From Promicromonospora iranensis (GTDB lineage: Bacteria > Actinomycetota > Actinomycetes > Actinomycetales > Cellulomonadaceae): 64,000 bases of DNA. The translations under genes were made by a program, and so were the position numbers. The notes under the pieces are model-generated. The model made no database searches. It saw only the letters and a program-made list of their open reading frames with translations, and was not told the origin of the DNA. Below, piece after piece: positions 32,771 to 41,312 of this stretch; the stretch's first letter is position 1, and each line of letters opens with the position of its first letter. The stretch is taken from contig NZ_JAJQQP010000014.1 of the NCBI RefSeq assembly GCF_028994805.1, forward strand, positions 1-64,000. The letters are read 5' to 3'.

Positions 32771-33532
32771 TCACCGTCCGAGACGGCGCTCCCGGAGCGA
32801 GAAGTCGCGCAGCGCGCGCAGGAAGTCGACGCGCCGGAACGCGGGCCAGTACGCCTCGCAGAAATAGAACTCGGTGTGCTGGCTCTGCCACATCAGGAAC
32901 CCGCCGATGCGCTGCTCCCCCGAGGTCCGGATGACCAGCTCCGGGTCCGGCTGCCCCTTCGTGTACAGGTGCTCCGCGATGTGCTCGACGTCTATGGACT
33001 CGGCAAGGTCCGCGAGCGTGGCCCCGTCCTTCGCGCGCTCGGTGAGGTAGGAGCGGACGGCGTCGGCGATCTCCGTGCGGCCGCCGTACCCGATCGCGAC
33101 GTTGACCTGGAGGCCCTTCACGCCCGCCGTGCGGTCAGCCGCCGAGCGCAGCGCGCCGGCCAGGCGGGCGGGCAGCAGGTCGAGCCGGCCGATGACGCGC
33201 AGGCGCCAGCGGCCCGACTCCGCGAGATCCGACACGGCGTCCTCGATGATGTCGAGGAGATTGCTCAGCTCCCCGGCCGACCGGCTCAGGTTGTCCGTGG
33301 ACAGCATCCACAGCGTGACGACCTCGATGCCCAGCGACTCGGCCCAGCCCAGGAACTCGGTGATCTTGTCGGCGCCGCGCCGGTGTCCGGTCGCCGCCGT
33401 CTCGCCGAAGGAACGCGCCCAGCGGCGATTGCCGTCGAGCATCACGCCGATGTGCCGGGGCAGCGTCGCGCCGTGCAGGGCGGACGCGAGGCGGCGCTCG
33501 TAGAGGCTGTACAGCGGGCTGGGCAGGCGCAC
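32771..33532 (-). CDS. uppS: Cis-prenyl transferase (isoprenyl transferase, Z-FPP synthase-like)
   Basis: A 253-residue cis-prenyltransferase that elongates isoprenyl diphosphates for the lipid carrier of cell-wall synthesis. The active-site motif is IGVMLDGNRRWA with Asp33, followed by GHRRGADKITEFLGWAESLGI, TLWMLSTDNLSR and the C-terminal PDPELVIRTSGEQRIGGFLMWQSQHTEFYF. GTG 33532 with TGAGG 5 bases upstream is preferred; the frame stays open to 33697. It is divergent from the hemolysin III gene, as M. tuberculosis Rv1086 (Z-farnesyl diphosphate synthase) is from Rv1085c, which favours a short-chain product. Confidence 0.93.
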   Translation of the reverse strand: MRLPSPLYSLYERRLASALHGATLPRHIGVMLDGNRRWARSFGETAATGHRRGADKITEFLGWAESLGIEVVTLWMLSTDNLSRSAGELSNLLDIIEDAVSDLAESGRWRLRVIGRLDLLPARLAGALRSAADRTAGVKGLQVNVAIGYGGRTEIADAVRSYLTERAKDGATLADLAESIDVEHIAEHLYTKGQPDPELVIRTSGEQRIGGFLMWQSQHTEFYFCEAYWPAFRRVDFLRALRDFSLRERRLGR

Positions 33533-33746
33533 GAATACCTCAGTGGGTCCGGGCCGTGGACCGCGAGACGCGGTCCGCACGGCAGCTCTGGCGGCCGGAT
33601 CGACACCCGGCAGGACGTGGACAAAGGTACCCCCCGAACACGCGCGTTCCCGCGCACGGGGACCCTTCCGGGACGCCTGGCGGGCGACTCCCGCCAACCC
33701 GGCGCAGGATCTTCACAAGGCCCTTGTCACGGGGGCGGCCAGCCAA

Positions 33747-33777
33747 CCTACGCTAGAGTAAGTTACGCAACCGTAGG
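33747..33777. promoter_or_regulatory. Hemolysin III gene promoter with flanking CCTACG/CGTAGG dyad
   Basis: TAGAGT (33754-33759) is a candidate -10 box. It lies inside a 6-base-arm dyad CCTACG (33747-33752) and CGTAGG (33772-33777). A regulator bound to both arms would span the transcription start near 33766. Confidence 0.4.
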
Positions 33778-33826
33778 TAGCGTCCTGCTCTGCGGACGCC
33801 GGTTGCCGAACGAAGAGGAGAGCAGC

Positions 33827-34618
33827 GTGCGAGCACCCACGGACGAGCCCGACAACTCGGCCGGCCGCTCGGACGAGGACACGAGCAAGCTCACCGACAG
33901 GCTCGACGACGTGCGGGACCGGGCTGACGACGTCGTGCAGGACATCTCCGACTCGGTGTCGAACACCGTCGAGAAGGTCGAGCAGAAGATCAAGCCCCGC
34001 CTGCGCGGCTGGATCCACGCGGGGACGTTCCCGCTGGCCCTCGTGGCGAGCGTCGTCCTGATCGTGCTCGCCCCGACCGTGCCGGGCAAGATCTCCGCGT
34101 CCGTCTTCGGCCTGAGCGCCTGCCTGCTGTTCGGCGTCTCCGCGGTGTACCACCGCGGCAACTGGTCACCCCGGGCCGACGCCGTCCTCCGCCGCCTCGA
34201 CCACACGAACATCTTCCTCATCATCGCGGGCACCTACACGCCGCTCGCGGTCCTGCTCCTGCCCCGCGACCAGGGGACGGTGCTGCTCTGGCTGGTGTGG
34301 AGCGGCGCGCTCCTCGGACTGCTGGCCCGGGTCTTCTGGCTCCACGCCCCCCGCTGGGTCTACGTGCCGGTCTACCTCGCGCTCGGCTGGGTCGCCGTCG
34401 CGTACATGGGCCAGTTCTGGACCACCGGCGGTCCGGCCATCGTCTGGCTCATCCTCGCGGGCGGCCTCGCCTACACGGTCGGCGCCATCGTCTACGGCAC
34501 CAAGAAGCCCGACCCGAGCCCCGCCTGGTTCGGCTTCCACGAGATCTTCCACGTGCTCACCGTGGTCGGCTTCGTCTGCCACCTGGTCGCGATCTACCTG
34601 GCCAACCTCGCGATCTGA
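33827..34618 (+). CDS. Hemolysin III family membrane protein (TrhA/PAQR type)
   Basis: A 263-residue protein. Seven hydrophobic helices begin near residue 63, with the family residues VSAVYHRGNWSP, LRRLDHTNIFLIIAGTYTPL and FHEIFHVLTVVGF (putative metal-binding His). The first about 60 residues are highly charged and helical, an unusual N-terminal extension (DDVRDRADDVVQDISDSVSNTVEKVEQK). The GTG start has GAGGAG 6 bases upstream. Bacterial TrhA proteins affect membrane lipid homeostasis; true haemolysis is doubtful. Confidence 0.92.
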   Translation: MRAPTDEPDNSAGRSDEDTSKLTDRLDDVRDRADDVVQDISDSVSNTVEKVEQKIKPRLRGWIHAGTFPLALVASVVLIVLAPTVPGKISASVFGLSACLLFGVSAVYHRGNWSPRADAVLRRLDHTNIFLIIAGTYTPLAVLLLPRDQGTVLLWLVWSGALLGLLARVFWLHAPRWVYVPVYLALGWVAVAYMGQFWTTGGPAIVWLILAGGLAYTVGAIVYGTKKPDPSPAWFGFHEIFHVLTVVGFVCHLVAIYLANLAI

Positions 34619-34656
34619 CCGCCCGGCGAAACCGCCCGGCGGTGCCCTGTGAGCGC

Positions 34657-35493
34657 TCAGGCGCCGGTGGGCACCACCGTGTAGCGCCGGTTCGCCAGCG
34701 ACGGGTTCGTCCGGCGGACCGCTGCGAGCGGGGCGGGGTCCAGGTCGACGGTGCGGTACGCCTGCTCCTCACCCATCTCCAGACCCACGGCTCCGTCCGG
34801 CCCGACGAGGAGCGTGCGCCCCGTGACGCCCTTTCCCGTCATGCCGACGCCGATCACCACCGCGGTGTTCTCGATCGCCCGCGCCCGGAGCAGCGTGCGC
34901 CAGTGGTCGGCCTTGAGCGGGCCTGCGACCCAGGCGGCCGGGTAGACGAGCACGTCGGCGCCGGCGTCGACCACACGGCGGGCCGACTCCGGGAACCGTA
35001 GGTCGTAGCAGGTCAGCACCCCGAAAGTGAGCCCGCCCAGGCGCAGCGTGACCGGCTCCGCATCGGCGGGGCCCGGCTCGAGCAGGTCCGACTCCTGGTA
35101 CCCGAACGCGTCGTACAGGTGCACCTTGCGGTAGACACCCGCGAGCTCGCCGGCGCCGTCGACGACGATCAGGGCGTTCACCGCGCGGACCCCGTCCGAG
35201 CCGGGCAGCGTGACGCCGGCGATCACGGCGAGCTCATGCTTGCGCGCCCTGGCCCGCAAGAGCGTGACGAACGGTCCGTCGAGCGGCTCCGCGTGCTCCG
35301 GCCCGACGCCGTGCGGGTCGTAGCCGGAGGCGTACTCCGGCAGTACGAGGAGGTCGGCCTTGGCCCGCGCCGCCACCTGGAACGCGTCGAGCACGGTCTG
35401 GCGGTTGGCGCCGTGGTCGTCGGTGACGGCCACCTGGGCGACCGTCACGCGGACCGCTTCGGCTGCGCTGACCCGCTCGGCCTGATCAGTCAC
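34657..35493 (-). CDS. Carbon-nitrogen hydrolase (nitrilase superfamily)
   Basis: A 278-residue amidase-fold enzyme with a complete catalytic triad: Glu53 (LPEYASGYD), Lys123 (YRKVHLYDAF) and Cys162 (LTCYDLRFPE). Closest in appearance to omega-amidase/NIT-type enzymes, which hydrolyse small amides, but the substrate is not determined by sequence. The GTG start at 35493 overlaps the end of the upstream small-protein gene by 8 bases, so the three genes mca, small protein and amidase are translationally linked in one unit. Confidence 0.88.
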   Translation of the reverse strand: MTDQAERVSAAEAVRVTVAQVAVTDDHGANRQTVLDAFQVAARAKADLLVLPEYASGYDPHGVGPEHAEPLDGPFVTLLRARARKHELAVIAGVTLPGSDGVRAVNALIVVDGAGELAGVYRKVHLYDAFGYQESDLLEPGPADAEPVTLRLGGLTFGVLTCYDLRFPESARRVVDAGADVLVYPAAWVAGPLKADHWRTLLRARAIENTAVVIGVGMTGKGVTGRTLLVGPDGAVGLEMGEEQAYRTVDLDPAPLAAVRRTNPSLANRRYTVVPTGA

Positions 35494-35899
35494 CCGAGCC
35501 GCCGCTGTCCCCGCCCGAGGAACCACTACCGCCGGACGACGAGCTGCCGGCGTCGGTCGGCGCGGAGGTGCCGACCGCGTCAGAGGTACTCGCGTCGTCG
35601 GGCTCCTTGGAGCCGTCGTGCGCCGTGCCGCCTGCCGCGTCCGACCGGCGGAAGCTGACGACCTGCGGCGCCGGGACCGGCAAACCCTGCTGGCGGGCGT
35701 TGTGGCCTGTCTGACGCAGGTGCTTGCTCATGTTCAGGAACAGCAGCACGCACGCGAGCGCCAGCGCGAAGGTGACGACGAAGCCGATGAGCCCCGGCGA
35801 GACCTGCCACTCCTCCAGGCCGGGGCGGAGCGTGCCCTCGGTGGGGTTCGGTGACGGGTCGGACGTGAGAGCGATCGCGCCGGCTACCAGCGGGTTCAT
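35486..35899 (-). CDS. Small single-pass membrane protein downstream of mca
   Basis: A 137-residue protein with one clear membrane helix (residues about 33-55, LIGFVVTFALALACVLLFLNM), a middle stretch HLRQTGHNARQQGLPVPAPQ and a low-complexity Ser/Gly/Asp tail. I recognise it only as the unnamed protein often found next to mca in Micrococcales. ATG 35899 has GGAGG 7 bases upstream and overlaps the mca stop by ATGA. No function is claimed. Confidence 0.8.
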   Translation of the reverse strand: MNPLVAGAIALTSDPSPNPTEGTLRPGLEEWQVSPGLIGFVVTFALALACVLLFLNMSKHLRQTGHNARQQGLPVPAPQVVSFRRSDAAGGTAHDGSKEPDDASTSDAVGTSAPTDAGSSSSGGSGSSGGDSGGSGD

Positions 35900-36816
35900 G
35901 CGGGGACCTCCGACCGGACGCCCTCGAACAGGTCCTCCTCGTACTCGCCGGTCGCGCGCTCGGGCAGCGGCACACGGGACTCCGCGATCTCGTACTCGTC
36001 CCACGGCCACACGTCGATCTCGAGGTCGCGCGGCACGGCGAAGAAGAAGCCCTGGGGGTCGATCTGCGAGGCGTGCGCCATCAGGGCGGCGTCCCGGTTC
36101 GAGAAGTAGTCGGCGACCGGGACCAGGGTGGTCACCTGGCGCTCCGGGATCTCGCGGGCGTCGCGCGACTCGACCCAGTCACCGAAGGGTGACTCGAGGC
36201 CTGCGCCCTCCATCGCCTCGTGCACCGCGCGGATGCGCTTCATCGAGAAGCCATGGTTGTAGTAGAGCTTGAGCGGCTCCCACGGCTCCCCCGTACCGGG
36301 GTAGCGGTCCGGGTCGCCCGCCGCGGCGAACGCCTCGAACGACACCTCGTGGCACTTGATGTGGTCGGGGTGCGGGTAGCCACCCGACGGGTCGTACGTG
36401 GTGATCACGTGCGGGCGGAACGCGCGGACCGCCTGGACCAGCGGCGCCGCGGCCTCCTCCAGCGGGACCAGCGCGAAGCAGCCCTCGGGGAGCGGGGGCA
36501 GCGGGTCGCCCTCGGGCAGACCCGAGTCCACGAAGCCCAGCCACTGCTGACGCACCCCCAGCGCCTCGGCCGCCTGGGCCATCTCCCGCCGGCGCACCGC
36601 GCGGCGGCCCTCGACCGAGTCGAACTCGTGGCCCGCGGGCACCTCGAACGACGGGTTCAGGATGTCGCCCCGTTCGCCCCCGGTGCACGTCACGACGAGG
36701 ACCTCCACCCCCTCGGCGGCGTAGCGGGCCATCGTCGCGGCCCCCTTGCTCGACTCGTCGTCCGGGTGCGCGTGCACCGCCATCAGACGGAGCGGCTCGC
36801 GCTCGGGTACGGACAC
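35896..36816 (-). CDS. mca: Mycothiol S-conjugate amidase
   Basis: A 306-residue zinc amidase of the LmbE-like family. It cleaves mycothiol S-conjugates to release mercapturic acids, a detoxification step restricted to mycothiol-producing actinobacteria. Zinc ligands are in AHPDDE (His17, Asp20) and PHPDHIKCHE near 150; TCTGGERGDILNP is the family loop. GTG 36816 is supported by AGGAGG 5-6 bases upstream. In M. tuberculosis mca (Rv1082) is also adjacent to a DUF4307 gene and greA. Confidence 0.96.
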   Translation of the reverse strand: MSVPEREPLRLMAVHAHPDDESSKGAATMARYAAEGVEVLVVTCTGGERGDILNPSFEVPAGHEFDSVEGRRAVRRREMAQAAEALGVRQQWLGFVDSGLPEGDPLPPLPEGCFALVPLEEAAAPLVQAVRAFRPHVITTYDPSGGYPHPDHIKCHEVSFEAFAAAGDPDRYPGTGEPWEPLKLYYNHGFSMKRIRAVHEAMEGAGLESPFGDWVESRDAREIPERQVTTLVPVADYFSNRDAALMAHASQIDPQGFFFAVPRDLEIDVWPWDEYEIAESRVPLPERATGEYEEDLFEGVRSEVPA

Positions 36817-36940
36817 TGGGTCCTCCTGTGTGGGATGAGGCTGCGTGGGATGACTACTGGGACAATCACTCACATGGACCATGATGGTCCAGGGACAATC
36901 TTGCTACGAACCACTGACACCCCGAACCGAGCGAGCTGTG

Positions 36941-37450
36941 ATGACCGACCCAGACCCCGCCGCCCCGACCGGCACCGAGCCCGTGCCGGCACCGAGCCTC
37001 GCCGAGCGCTACGGCCGCGCCCGGCCCGGGTCGCAGCAGGCAGCGGCACAGCCCGGCGAGGGCGACCCGTGGGACGAGGCGGACGGCGTCCGACCTCGTC
37101 CGAAGCTCTCGGTGGGCGCCCGGATCGCGGTCGCCGCTGCGCTGGCCGCCGGCGTCGCGATCGCCGCGTGGTTCACGATCGCCGACACCCAGCGCGATCC
37201 CGTGACCTTCACCGACGTCGGGTTCTCGGTGACGAGCGCCGAAGCGACGGACGTCACGTTCGAGGTGAGCAAGCCGCCGGGGACCGAGGTCGTGTGCACG
37301 GTGACCGCGCTGAGCCCGAGCTTCGCGGAGGTCGGCGCGGTCGACGTCGAGGTGGGCCCGGACGCGGCGCGCACGACACGCCACACGGTGACCGTCGCCA
37401 CGACGGAGCTCGCGACGACCGGTGTCGTCGACCACTGTGAGCTGCGCTGA
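36941..37450 (+). CDS. DUF4307 membrane protein
   Basis: A 169-residue protein: a disordered Pro/Ala/Glu-rich N-terminus, a membrane helix (residues about 65-85, RIAVAAALAAGVAIAAWFTI) and an extracytoplasmic beta-rich domain with two Cys (VVCTVTAL and VDHCELR). It matches the DUF4307 family in sequence and position (Rv1081c beside mca and greA). Function unknown. ATG 36941 is chosen; a GTG three bases earlier and an ATG at 36881 are alternatives. Confidence 0.85.
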   Translation: MTDPDPAAPTGTEPVPAPSLAERYGRARPGSQQAAAQPGEGDPWDEADGVRPRPKLSVGARIAVAAALAAGVAIAAWFTIADTQRDPVTFTDVGFSVTSAEATDVTFEVSKPPGTEVVCTVTALSPSFAEVGAVDVEVGPDAARTTRHTVTVATTELATTGVVDHCELR

Positions 37451-37505
37451 GACCGAGCTCCCCGAACAAGTACGTCGTCCGCTCAGAGCGGAAACAGGGA
37501 TTGTC

Positions 37506-37536
37506 TTGGCAAGTCTTTCCCGGGAATTGGTATTCT
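37506..37536 (+). promoter_or_regulatory. Candidate greA promoter
   Basis: TTGGCA (37506-37511) and TATTCT (37531-37536) are separated by 19 bases, slightly long, and would give a leader of about 110 bases before the greA GTG. Confidence 0.35.
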
Positions 37537-37653
37537 CGTCGTTTCACACGCTGTGTTGACCGGCTGGCGCGCGTGCCCGATCCGTTCCGTCGGCCGGGAC
37601 CGCGCGCTGTCGTAACTGTGGCTCGATCGAGCAACGACGAAAGGAGAGCCCCC

Positions 37654-38136
37654 GTGGCCGACGCTTCTGTCACCTGGCTCACCCAGGAGGCGCACGACAA
37701 GCTCAAGGCTGAGCTGGAGTATCTCTCCGGCCCTCACCGGGCGGAGATCACCGAGCGCATCGCGGCTGCCCGCGACGAGGGCGACCTCAAGGAGAACGGC
37801 GGGTACCACGCCGCGCGCGAGGAGCAGGGGAAGAACGAGGCGCGGATCCTTGAGCTCACCGAGAAGCTCCGTAACGTCCAGGTCGGCACCCCCGCGGACG
37901 ACGGCAAGGTCGAGCCGGGCATGGTCGTGACCGCGATCGTCGCCGGCGACGAGATGAACTTCCTTTTCGGCTCGCGCGAGATGGCGGGGTCCACGGAGCT
38001 CGACGTCTACTCGCCGACGTCGCCGCTGGGCGCAGCGATCGACGGCAAGTCGATCGGCACGAAGACGACCTACCACGCGCCGAACGGGCGCGACATCCCC
38101 GTGGAGATCACGGGGGCGAAGCCCTTCCAGGGCTGA
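37654..38136 (+). CDS. greA: Transcription elongation factor GreA
   Basis: A 160-residue GreA: the N-terminal coiled coil (residues about 8-78) has the tip residues of the AARDEGDLKENGGYHAAREEQGKNEARI segment that stimulate RNA polymerase transcript cleavage, and the C-terminal FKBP-like domain ends GRDIPVEITG. GTG 37654 has AAGGAG 7 bases upstream. The gene order mca, DUF4307, greA is the same as in mycobacteria. Confidence 0.96.
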   Translation: MADASVTWLTQEAHDKLKAELEYLSGPHRAEITERIAAARDEGDLKENGGYHAAREEQGKNEARILELTEKLRNVQVGTPADDGKVEPGMVVTAIVAGDEMNFLFGSREMAGSTELDVYSPTSPLGAAIDGKSIGTKTTYHAPNGRDIPVEITGAKPFQG

Positions 38137-38193
38137 GCCGCAGGCTCGGGCCGTGCCCGGAGAGCCTGATCGCAGCGCAGAACGACGGGCCTG

Positions 38194-39561
38194 TCAGACG
38201 GCCGGTTCACCCAGGTGACCGGAGTGTCCGGCAGGCCCGTCGGCATGCCCGAGCTCCGCGAGCCGGCGCTGCAGGAACCTGCGGTCGCCCTCCCGGTCCA
38301 CCTGCTCGAGCGCACGCCGGTACTCCACCGCGGCCTCGGCCGGCCGGCCCGCGCGCCGCAGCAGGTCCGCCCGCGACGCAGGGAGCAGGTGGTACGCCGC
38401 CAGCTCGGGTGCTGACGCGACGTCGTCGAGCACGGCCAGGCCCGCGTCGGGCCCGCGTGACATCCCCACCGCCACCGCCCGGTTGAGCGCCACCACCGGC
38501 GAGCGCGTCATACCCGCCAGCACGTCGTAGAGGGCTTCGATCTCGGCCCAGTCCGTGGCGTCGGCCGACTCCGCCCGGGCGTGCAGCGCCGCGATCGCCG
38601 CCTGCACCTGGTACGGCCCGGCACGGCGTGTTGCGAGCGCGTCGTCGAGCACCGCCAGTCCCTCGGCGATCTCGTCGAGCCGCCACAGTGACCTGTCCTG
38701 TTCCTCGAGCGTGCGCGGCGCCACCTCGGTCTCGGCACCCTCCCGTGCCCGGCGCCGTGCGTGCTGGAGCAGCAGCAGGGCGAGCAGCCCGCGTGCCTCC
38801 GGCTCGTCGGGCAGGAGGCGCGCGACGAGCCGGGCGACGCGGACCGCGTCGTCGGCCAGGGCACGGCGAGCCGCGGCCCCGGCGACGTCGTCGGCGGGCT
38901 CCGCCCAGGCGTCGTAGCCCTCGGTGAACAGGACGTACAGCACGGCCAGGACCGCCGAGACGCGCTCGTGCAGCAGCTCGGGCGGCGGCACCCGGAACGC
39001 GATGCCTGCAGTCCGGATCTTGCGCTTGGCCCGGGTCAGGCGCTGGGCCATCGTCGTCTCGGGCACCAGGAACGCTCGCGCGACCTGCGCCGTCGTCATG
39101 CCGGTGAGGGACCGGAGCGTGAGCGCGACCCGGCCCTCCAGCGGCAGCGCGGGGTGACAGCAGGTGAAGACGAGGCGCAGCAGGTCGCCGTCGGGGTCCT
39201 GCGTCCCGACGGCGGCCCAGCCGTCACCGGGGCCGACGGCGCCGTCCACGGCGTCGGCCCCGGGATCGCCGGCAGCCGGGGCGAGCCGCTCGGTCAGTCG
39301 CGCCGCGACCGCCACCTTCTCCGTCTCGACCTTGCGACGGCGCAGCCGGTCCAGCGCGCGGTTGCGCGCGGTGGTGGTCAGCCACGCCCCGGGACGTACG
39401 GGCACGCCGTCCCGCTCCCAGGTCCGCAGCGCGACCGCGAACGCCTCCTGCGCGCAGTCCTCCGCGAGGGCGAGGTCACCGGTGCTGCGGGCGACGGCTG
39501 CGAGCACGCGGCCCCACTCCTCGCGGAACGCGGTGGTGACCGCCTGCCCGACGTCGGTCAC
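38194..39561 (-). CDS. ECF42-type sigma factor with C-terminal TPR-like domain (copy 1)
   Basis: A 455-residue extracytoplasmic-function sigma factor. Region 2 is about residues 10-75 ([32 protein letters not shown]), region 4 about 130-190 ([41 protein letters not shown]), then a 250-residue helical repeat extension ([24 protein letters not shown]) characteristic of ECF42. No anti-sigma factor is adjacent; ECF42 genes pair with DGPF/YCII proteins, and such a gene overlaps this start by GTGA. The C-terminal extension is thought to control activity. Confidence 0.92.
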   Translation of the reverse strand: MTDVGQAVTTAFREEWGRVLAAVARSTGDLALAEDCAQEAFAVALRTWERDGVPVRPGAWLTTTARNRALDRLRRRKVETEKVAVAARLTERLAPAAGDPGADAVDGAVGPGDGWAAVGTQDPDGDLLRLVFTCCHPALPLEGRVALTLRSLTGMTTAQVARAFLVPETTMAQRLTRAKRKIRTAGIAFRVPPPELLHERVSAVLAVLYVLFTEGYDAWAEPADDVAGAAARRALADDAVRVARLVARLLPDEPEARGLLALLLLQHARRRAREGAETEVAPRTLEEQDRSLWRLDEIAEGLAVLDDALATRRAGPYQVQAAIAALHARAESADATDWAEIEALYDVLAGMTRSPVVALNRAVAVGMSRGPDAGLAVLDDVASAPELAAYHLLPASRADLLRRAGRPAEAAVEYRRALEQVDREGDRRFLQRRLAELGHADGPAGHSGHLGEPAV

Positions 39562-39917
39562 CCCTCGGCCTCGGCGCCCTCATCGAGGTCGAGCGGCCAG
39601 AACGGGCGCAGCTCGATCGCCCCGGTGTGTGCCATCGGGTGGGCGGCCGCGATCCGGATGGCCTCGTCGAGGTCCGGCGCCTCCAGGACGTCGAAACCTG
39701 CGATCACCTCTTTGGTCTCGGTGAACGGGCCGTCGGTGACGACCACCTCGCCGGTACGGACCTGCACGCCGACGGCGTCGGCAGGCGGGCGCAGCCGGTC
39801 GCCGATGACCGCCCGTCCCGTGCCGTAGATGTCCCGCACCCAGTCCTCGATGTCGGGCACGTTCTCCGTGGACGCAGGTGCGTCGGGTGTGGACAGGACG
39901 AGCATGAGATAGCGCAT
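39558..39917 (-). CDS. DGPF/YCII-domain protein paired with ECF42 sigma (copy 1)
   Basis: A 119-residue YCII-fold protein with the diagnostic [21 protein letters not shown] motif near residues 59-79. Such proteins are genomic partners, and probably targets or modulators, of ECF42 sigma factors; their chemistry is unknown. The ATG has GGGAG 7 bases upstream. The stop overlaps the sigma factor's GTG. Confidence 0.93.
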   Translation of the reverse strand: MRYLMLVLSTPDAPASTENVPDIEDWVRDIYGTGRAVIGDRLRPPADAVGVQVRTGEVVVTDGPFTETKEVIAGFDVLEAPDLDEAIRIAAAHPMAHTGAIELRPFWPLDLDEGAEAEG

Positions 39918-40023
39918 GGTGTGCTCCCTTCCGGGGCAGCCCCCGGGTCATGGTCCCGCGACCGGGCGGCCGCGTCACTCCGACGACGAACGGGAACGCG
40001 CCCGCACGACACCCGCACGACAC

Positions 40024-41283
40024 TCAGTTCGCGACGACCTCGTAGCCCTCGGACTCCAGCCGCTCGACGACAGCGGCCCGGTGCTCGGTGCCCTTGGTCT
40101 CGAGCTGCAGGTTGACCCGCACCTCGGACACCGCCAGCGAGACGTCGGTCCGTGTGTGGTCGACGGCCACGATGTTGGCCCCCGCCGCGGCGATCGTCTC
40201 CACGAGCCGGGCGAGCGCACCGGGCTTGTCCATCAGCCGCACCTGCAGCTTCAGGTACCGGCCGGCCGCGACCAGGCCGTGCTGCACCACGCGCAGCAGC
40301 ACCAAGGGGTCGATGTTCCCGCCCGACAGCACAGCGACGACCGGCCCCTTGAACGCTCCGGGGCCGGCGGACATGATGCCGGCGACGGCGGCCGCGCCGG
40401 CCGGCTCGACCATCAGCTTCGAGCGCTCGAGCACCGCGAGCAGAGCCCGCGAGAGCTGGCCCTCGGTGACGGTCCGGACCTCGACGCCCTCCTTCTGCAC
40501 GATCCCGAACGGCACGTCGCCCGGCAGCCCCACGGCGATACCGTCAGCCATGGTGGAGCCGAGCGTGCCCGCCAGCGGCTTGCCGGCCTTCAGGGAGCCC
40601 GGGTAGGCCGCGGCCGACGCCGCCTGCACGCCCACCACCTTCACGTGCGGTGCCGTCTCGGCCAGCACGGCGGCGATCCCGGCCACCAGGCCGCCACCGC
40701 CCAGCGGCACGACGACGGTGCCGACGTCCGGCACCTGCTCGAGGATCTCCAGGGCGATGGTGCCCTGGCCCGCCACGACGTCCACATGGTCGAACGGGTG
40801 GATGAGCACCCGGCCGGAGCGGGCGGCCTCGACACGTGCGGCGGCGAGCGCCTCGTCCACCGACGAGCCCACCATCCGCACCTCCGCCCCGTACCCGCGG
40901 GTCGCGGCGACCTTGGGCAGCGCCGCGTCGACCGGCATGTAGACGACGGTGTCGATCCCCAGCATGCCTGCGGCGACCGCCACGCCTTGCGCGTGGTTCC
41001 CGGCCGAGGCCGCGACGACTCCGCGCTCGCGCTCAGCGGCCGACAGGCGTGCGAGCCGCACGTACGCGCCGCGCACCTTGAACGAGCCGGCACGCTGCAG
41101 GTTCTCGCACTTGAGCAGCACCTTTGTACCGGCGATGGTGGACAGCGCGCGGCTCTCGGTGATGGGCGTACGGGTGATGACGCCGTCGAGCATCTCTGCG
41201 GCGGCGCGGGCGTCGTCGGCGGTCACCGTGAGGTGGCCGCCGTAGGACTCCAGGTCGAACGGATCCAAGGGCACAGCGCGCAT
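40024..41283 (-). CDS. ilvA: Threonine ammonia-lyase (threonine dehydratase)
   Basis: A 419-residue PLP enzyme converting threonine to 2-oxobutyrate and ammonia. The PLP lysine is Lys69 in GSFKVRGA, the phosphate loop is GGGGLVAG near 195 and SAGNHAQGVA near 94. Residues about 340-419 form one ACT domain (LQVRLMDKPGALARLVETIAAAGANIVAVDH). A single ACT domain and length near 420 fit the TdcB-like/short IlvA class rather than the long two-ACT biosynthetic enzyme. Upstream, TAGTCG lies six bases before the ATG, a near-match to the leaderless pattern. Confidence 0.93.
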   Translation of the reverse strand: MRAVPLDPFDLESYGGHLTVTADDARAAAEMLDGVITRTPITESRALSTIAGTKVLLKCENLQRAGSFKVRGAYVRLARLSAAERERGVVAASAGNHAQGVAVAAGMLGIDTVVYMPVDAALPKVAATRGYGAEVRMVGSSVDEALAAARVEAARSGRVLIHPFDHVDVVAGQGTIALEILEQVPDVGTVVVPLGGGGLVAGIAAVLAETAPHVKVVGVQAASAAAYPGSLKAGKPLAGTLGSTMADGIAVGLPGDVPFGIVQKEGVEVRTVTEGQLSRALLAVLERSKLMVEPAGAAAVAGIMSAGPGAFKGPVVAVLSGGNIDPLVLLRVVQHGLVAAGRYLKLQVRLMDKPGALARLVETIAAAGANIVAVDHTRTDVSLAVSEVRVNLQLETKGTEHRAAVVERLESEGYEVVAN

Positions 41284-41312
41284 GTTGCCCGACTACGCCC
41301 TCGGATGCACGT

